Assembly (NCBI GenBank): GCA_964592965.1 | Contig: CAZQJX010000117.1 | Coordinates: 1-7,573 of the forward strand | Source: CAZKMM01 sp964592965 | Lineage (GTDB): Bacteria > RBG-13-61-14 > DRUE01 | Direction: 5' to 3' | DNA length: 7,573 nucleotides | In this document: positions 5,834 to 7,573 of the stretch, piece after piece | Layout of the letters: every line of letters begins with the position of its first letter | How positions within the stretch are numbered: position 1 is the first letter of the stretch | Translations under genes and position numbers: made by a program | The notes under the pieces: generated by a model | Databases searched by the model: none | Told to the model about the DNA's origin: nothing | What the model saw: the letters and a program-made list of their open reading frames with translations, nothing else

Positions 5834-7030
5834 ATGGCAGAAAAAATGCTTGGAGTGACCCTTCACGCCAAATGGGACCCTAAGCCTGAGTATCGCGCCC
5901 ATCCCCGTGATATTCCCAAAAAGCAAACCTATCTTGGGAGCAAGGTTTGGCGGTATCCTGAACTTCGGCTAGAAGAGCATCCTATTCCCAAGCTCAAGCC
6001 AGATGAGGTTTTAATTGAGGTCAAAGCCTGTGGTATTTGCGGAAGCGATGTTCATATGGCGCAGGCGGATGAAGACGGTTATATTTTTTATCCTGGACTT
6101 ACTGGCTTTCCTTGTATTCTCGGACATGAGACAGCAGGAGTGGTGGTAGATGCGGGAAAAGAGGCTTTTGACAAGCTAACCCTAGAAAGATTTAAAGGCG
6201 GTGAGATTGTCTGCACTGAGGAGATGGTCTGGTGTGGTGCCTGCCGTGCCTGTGCAGATGGGTATCCCAATCACTGCGAGCGTCTGGACGAAATCGGCTT
6301 TAACCGCAACGGTGCTTTCACTAAATATCTGGCGGTTCCGAGCCGATTAGTATGGAGCTTGGAACCATTAAAGAGAAGATACAGTGGCACAGAGCTTTTT
6401 ATCGCAGGTAGTTTGGTTGAGCCAACAAGCGTAGCTTATAATGCGGTGATTGAGCGTGGAGGAGGAATTAGACCCGGAGATAATGTCATCATTTTGGGCG
6501 CAGGTCCCATTGGAGTTGCTGCCTGTGGGATTTTAAAGCGAGCAGGAGCAAGTAGAGTTATTATCTCTGAGCCTGAGCCAGCTCGGGCAAGAATCGCCAA
6601 AAAAATGGGAGCTGATTTTGTCATCAATCCAAAAAAGGAAGATTTTGCTGAAAAAGCGCTTGAGCTTACTGAAGGTATGGGAGCAAGCCTTATTTTAGAA
6701 GCAACAGGTCTTCCTGAGGTGGTCTGGCCAGGAATTGAAAGAATCATTTGGGAAGGAAGGACACTTAATACCACTGTGGTTATCGTTGCCCGTGCTGATG
6801 CTAAAATTCCCCTTACGGGCGAGGTCTTTCAGGTAAGAAGGGCTAGAATTGTTGGCTCGCAGGGGCACTCTGGGCACGGGACTTTTCCAAGAGTCATTGA
6901 GATGATTGCCTCAGGACTTGATGTGACCAAGATGGTCACCAAACGCATCAAATTGGAAGAAGTGCCAGAACATATAAAGCTCCTGCAAACCGACCGAAAG
7001 CATTGTAAAATAACCTGCGTGATGGATTAA
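5834..7030 (+). CDS. Zinc-dependent medium-chain dehydrogenase, scyllo-inosose 3-dehydrogenase (IolM)-like
   Basis: A 398-residue member of the zinc alcohol/polyol dehydrogenases, which oxidise a secondary alcohol with NAD(P). Likely catalytic zinc ligands are C69 (GICGSD), H98-E99 (LGHET) and E196 (GSLVEPT). Structural zinc ligands are C134, C137, C140 and C148. The Rossmann loop is GAGPIG (222-227), and the acidic E246 at the end of the second strand suggests NAD. Several long strings, including LHAKWDPKPE (10-19), LGSKVWRYPE (34-43), GLTGFP (88-93) and VGSQGHSGHGTFPRVI (340-355), match from memory Thermotoga maritima TM0412. That enzyme oxidises scyllo-inosose in a myo-inositol breakdown route. 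No other inositol gene is in the window, so that substrate is inference; another cyclic polyol or sugar is possible. AAAGGAGGT (5819-5827) lies 6 nt before the ATG, overlapping the nitroreductase stop, so the two are probably coupled. A lipoprotein gene follows after 25 bp. Confidence 0.9.
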   Translation: MAEKMLGVTLHAKWDPKPEYRAHPRDIPKKQTYLGSKVWRYPELRLEEHPIPKLKPDEVLIEVKACGICGSDVHMAQADEDGYIFYPGLTGFPCILGHETAGVVVDAGKEAFDKLTLERFKGGEIVCTEEMVWCGACRACADGYPNHCERLDEIGFNRNGAFTKYLAVPSRLVWSLEPLKRRYSGTELFIAGSLVEPTSVAYNAVIERGGGIRPGDNVIILGAGPIGVAACGILKRAGASRVIISEPEPARARIAKKMGADFVINPKKEDFAEKALELTEGMGASLILEATGLPEVVWPGIERIIWEGRTLNTTVVIVARADAKIPLTGEVFQVRRARIVGSQGHSGHGTFPRVIEMIASGLDVTKMVTKRIKLEEVPEHIKLLQTDRKHCKITCVMD

Positions 7031-7055
7031 ACCAAAACTAAAAGGAGGAAGAAAA

Positions 7056-7573
7056 ATGAAGAAGCTAATGATGGCTCTCTTTCTCACAGTTTTAGGAACA
7101 TTGTTTTTACTTTACAGTTGCGGCAATGGCGATGATGAAGATTCCTGCCCAGATATTAGTGGAAAATATACAGTAACTAAACAAATCTCAAGCGTAGAAG
7201 CACAATATGGAGATACCCCATATCCAGTTAGCATTAGCCAAGGATTTCCTACCCAGACCCAGCTTGATATTACTCAAGCTTCTTGCGAGCTTGTTGTTAT
7301 AGAATCTACAACTGTTGGAGACATTCCATATACTGGAGATATTGATGAAGATGGCTATTTTGAATTTGACCTTAATCCTGATGCTCAAGTATCTATTGAT
7401 ATAAGCTTGGATCTATCGGGCATTGGAAAAGGGACACCTACCTGTACTTTTACCTTTGATTATGTCTATTGGGAAGGCACAGCTTATAATGATAATCATC
7501 TCGGTGGAAGCGTGAGTTACAAGAAATATAAACAGAATAACGATCATGCTTGTCAAGATATTTTAAAAGTAAA
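7056..7573 (+). CDS. Putative secreted lipoprotein of unknown function (3' end beyond window)
   Basis: I do not recognise this family. An open frame of 172 codons runs off the right edge without a stop. It starts at the ATG at 7056, 7 nt after AAGGAGG (7042-7048). The N-terminus MKKLMMALFLTVLGTLFLLY is a classic signal peptide, and LYSC (19-22) fits a lipobox loosely (Tyr at -2 is unusual), giving a lipid-modified C22. Gly at +2 would suit outer-membrane sorting if a Lol system exists. An acidic tether (GNGDDEDS, 23-30) follows. The mature part is Asp-, Tyr-, Thr- and Gly-rich with beta-like alternation. It has four more cysteines (C31, C77, C130, C166), enough for two disulfides, and a DIDEDGYFEFDL segment (95-106). 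CPDISGKYTV near the start is reminiscent of small lipocalin-like beta-barrel lipoproteins, but that is a guess. It is the third gene of the nitroreductase operon. Confidence 0.82.
   Translation, partial: MKKLMMALFLTVLGTLFLLYSCGNGDDEDSCPDISGKYTVTKQISSVEAQYGDTPYPVSISQGFPTQTQLDITQASCELVVIESTTVGDIPYTGDIDEDGYFEFDLNPDAQVSIDISLDLSGIGKGTPTCTFTFDYVYWEGTAYNDNHLGGSVSYKKYKQNNDHACQDILKV

Noticed and set aside
7188..7388. Minus-strand open frame inside the lipoprotein gene
   Set aside because: It is antisense to the lipoprotein frame, which has a clear ribosome-binding site and signal peptide; the reverse frame has neither.

Overview
The window is an ordinary bacterial chromosomal segment of moderate to low GC with seven genes: five complete, two cut by the window edges, plus one more complete gene pair member counted among them as listed below. 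In all there are eight coding regions, and no RNA gene, mobile element or CRISPR array was seen. The organism is a Gram-negative-type bacterium (a lipoprotein-type signal, AAGGAGG Shine-Dalgarno sites, ordinary sigma70-like promoters). The order rplM-rpsI-argC is one I associate with Deltaproteobacteria-like genomes, and one dehydrogenase looks strikingly like a Thermotoga maritima protein. I would therefore guess an anaerobic, possibly thermophilic or uncultivated lineage, but the window does not fix the phylum.

Layout. Bases 1-1041, minus strand: rplM (L13) and rpsI (S9) form a tight, translationally coupled pair behind a good promoter. They are followed by argC (cut by the left edge), which has its own likely promoter and no Shine-Dalgarno site. 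Bases 1175-3880, plus strand: a full-length mutS, divergent from rplM. Bases 3867-5066, minus strand: a GT4 glycosyltransferase whose 3' end overlaps the mutS 3' end by 14 bp. Bases 5067-5156: a compact divergent control region with a palindromic TATAAT core, an 8-bp direct repeat and an inverted repeat. Bases 5157-7573, plus strand: an apparent operon of an FMN nitroreductase (TTG start), a zinc-dependent dehydrogenase closely resembling scyllo-inosose 3-dehydrogenase (IolM), and a secreted lipoprotein cut by the right edge.

How it works together. The left block is housekeeping (ribosome, arginine synthesis, mismatch repair). The glycosyltransferase probably acts on lipid or envelope glycans. 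The right block pairs two oxidoreductases with a surface lipoprotein. Spacings of 14 and 25 bp and near-identical AAAGGAGG sites argue for co-expression, but the shared substrate is not evident. I did not find a defence system or other clearly undescribed machinery. The best leads are two genes (argC and the glycosyltransferase) with a -10 box 7-8 nt before the ATG and no Shine-Dalgarno site, suggesting leaderless mRNAs, and the structured divergent region at 5097-5140.
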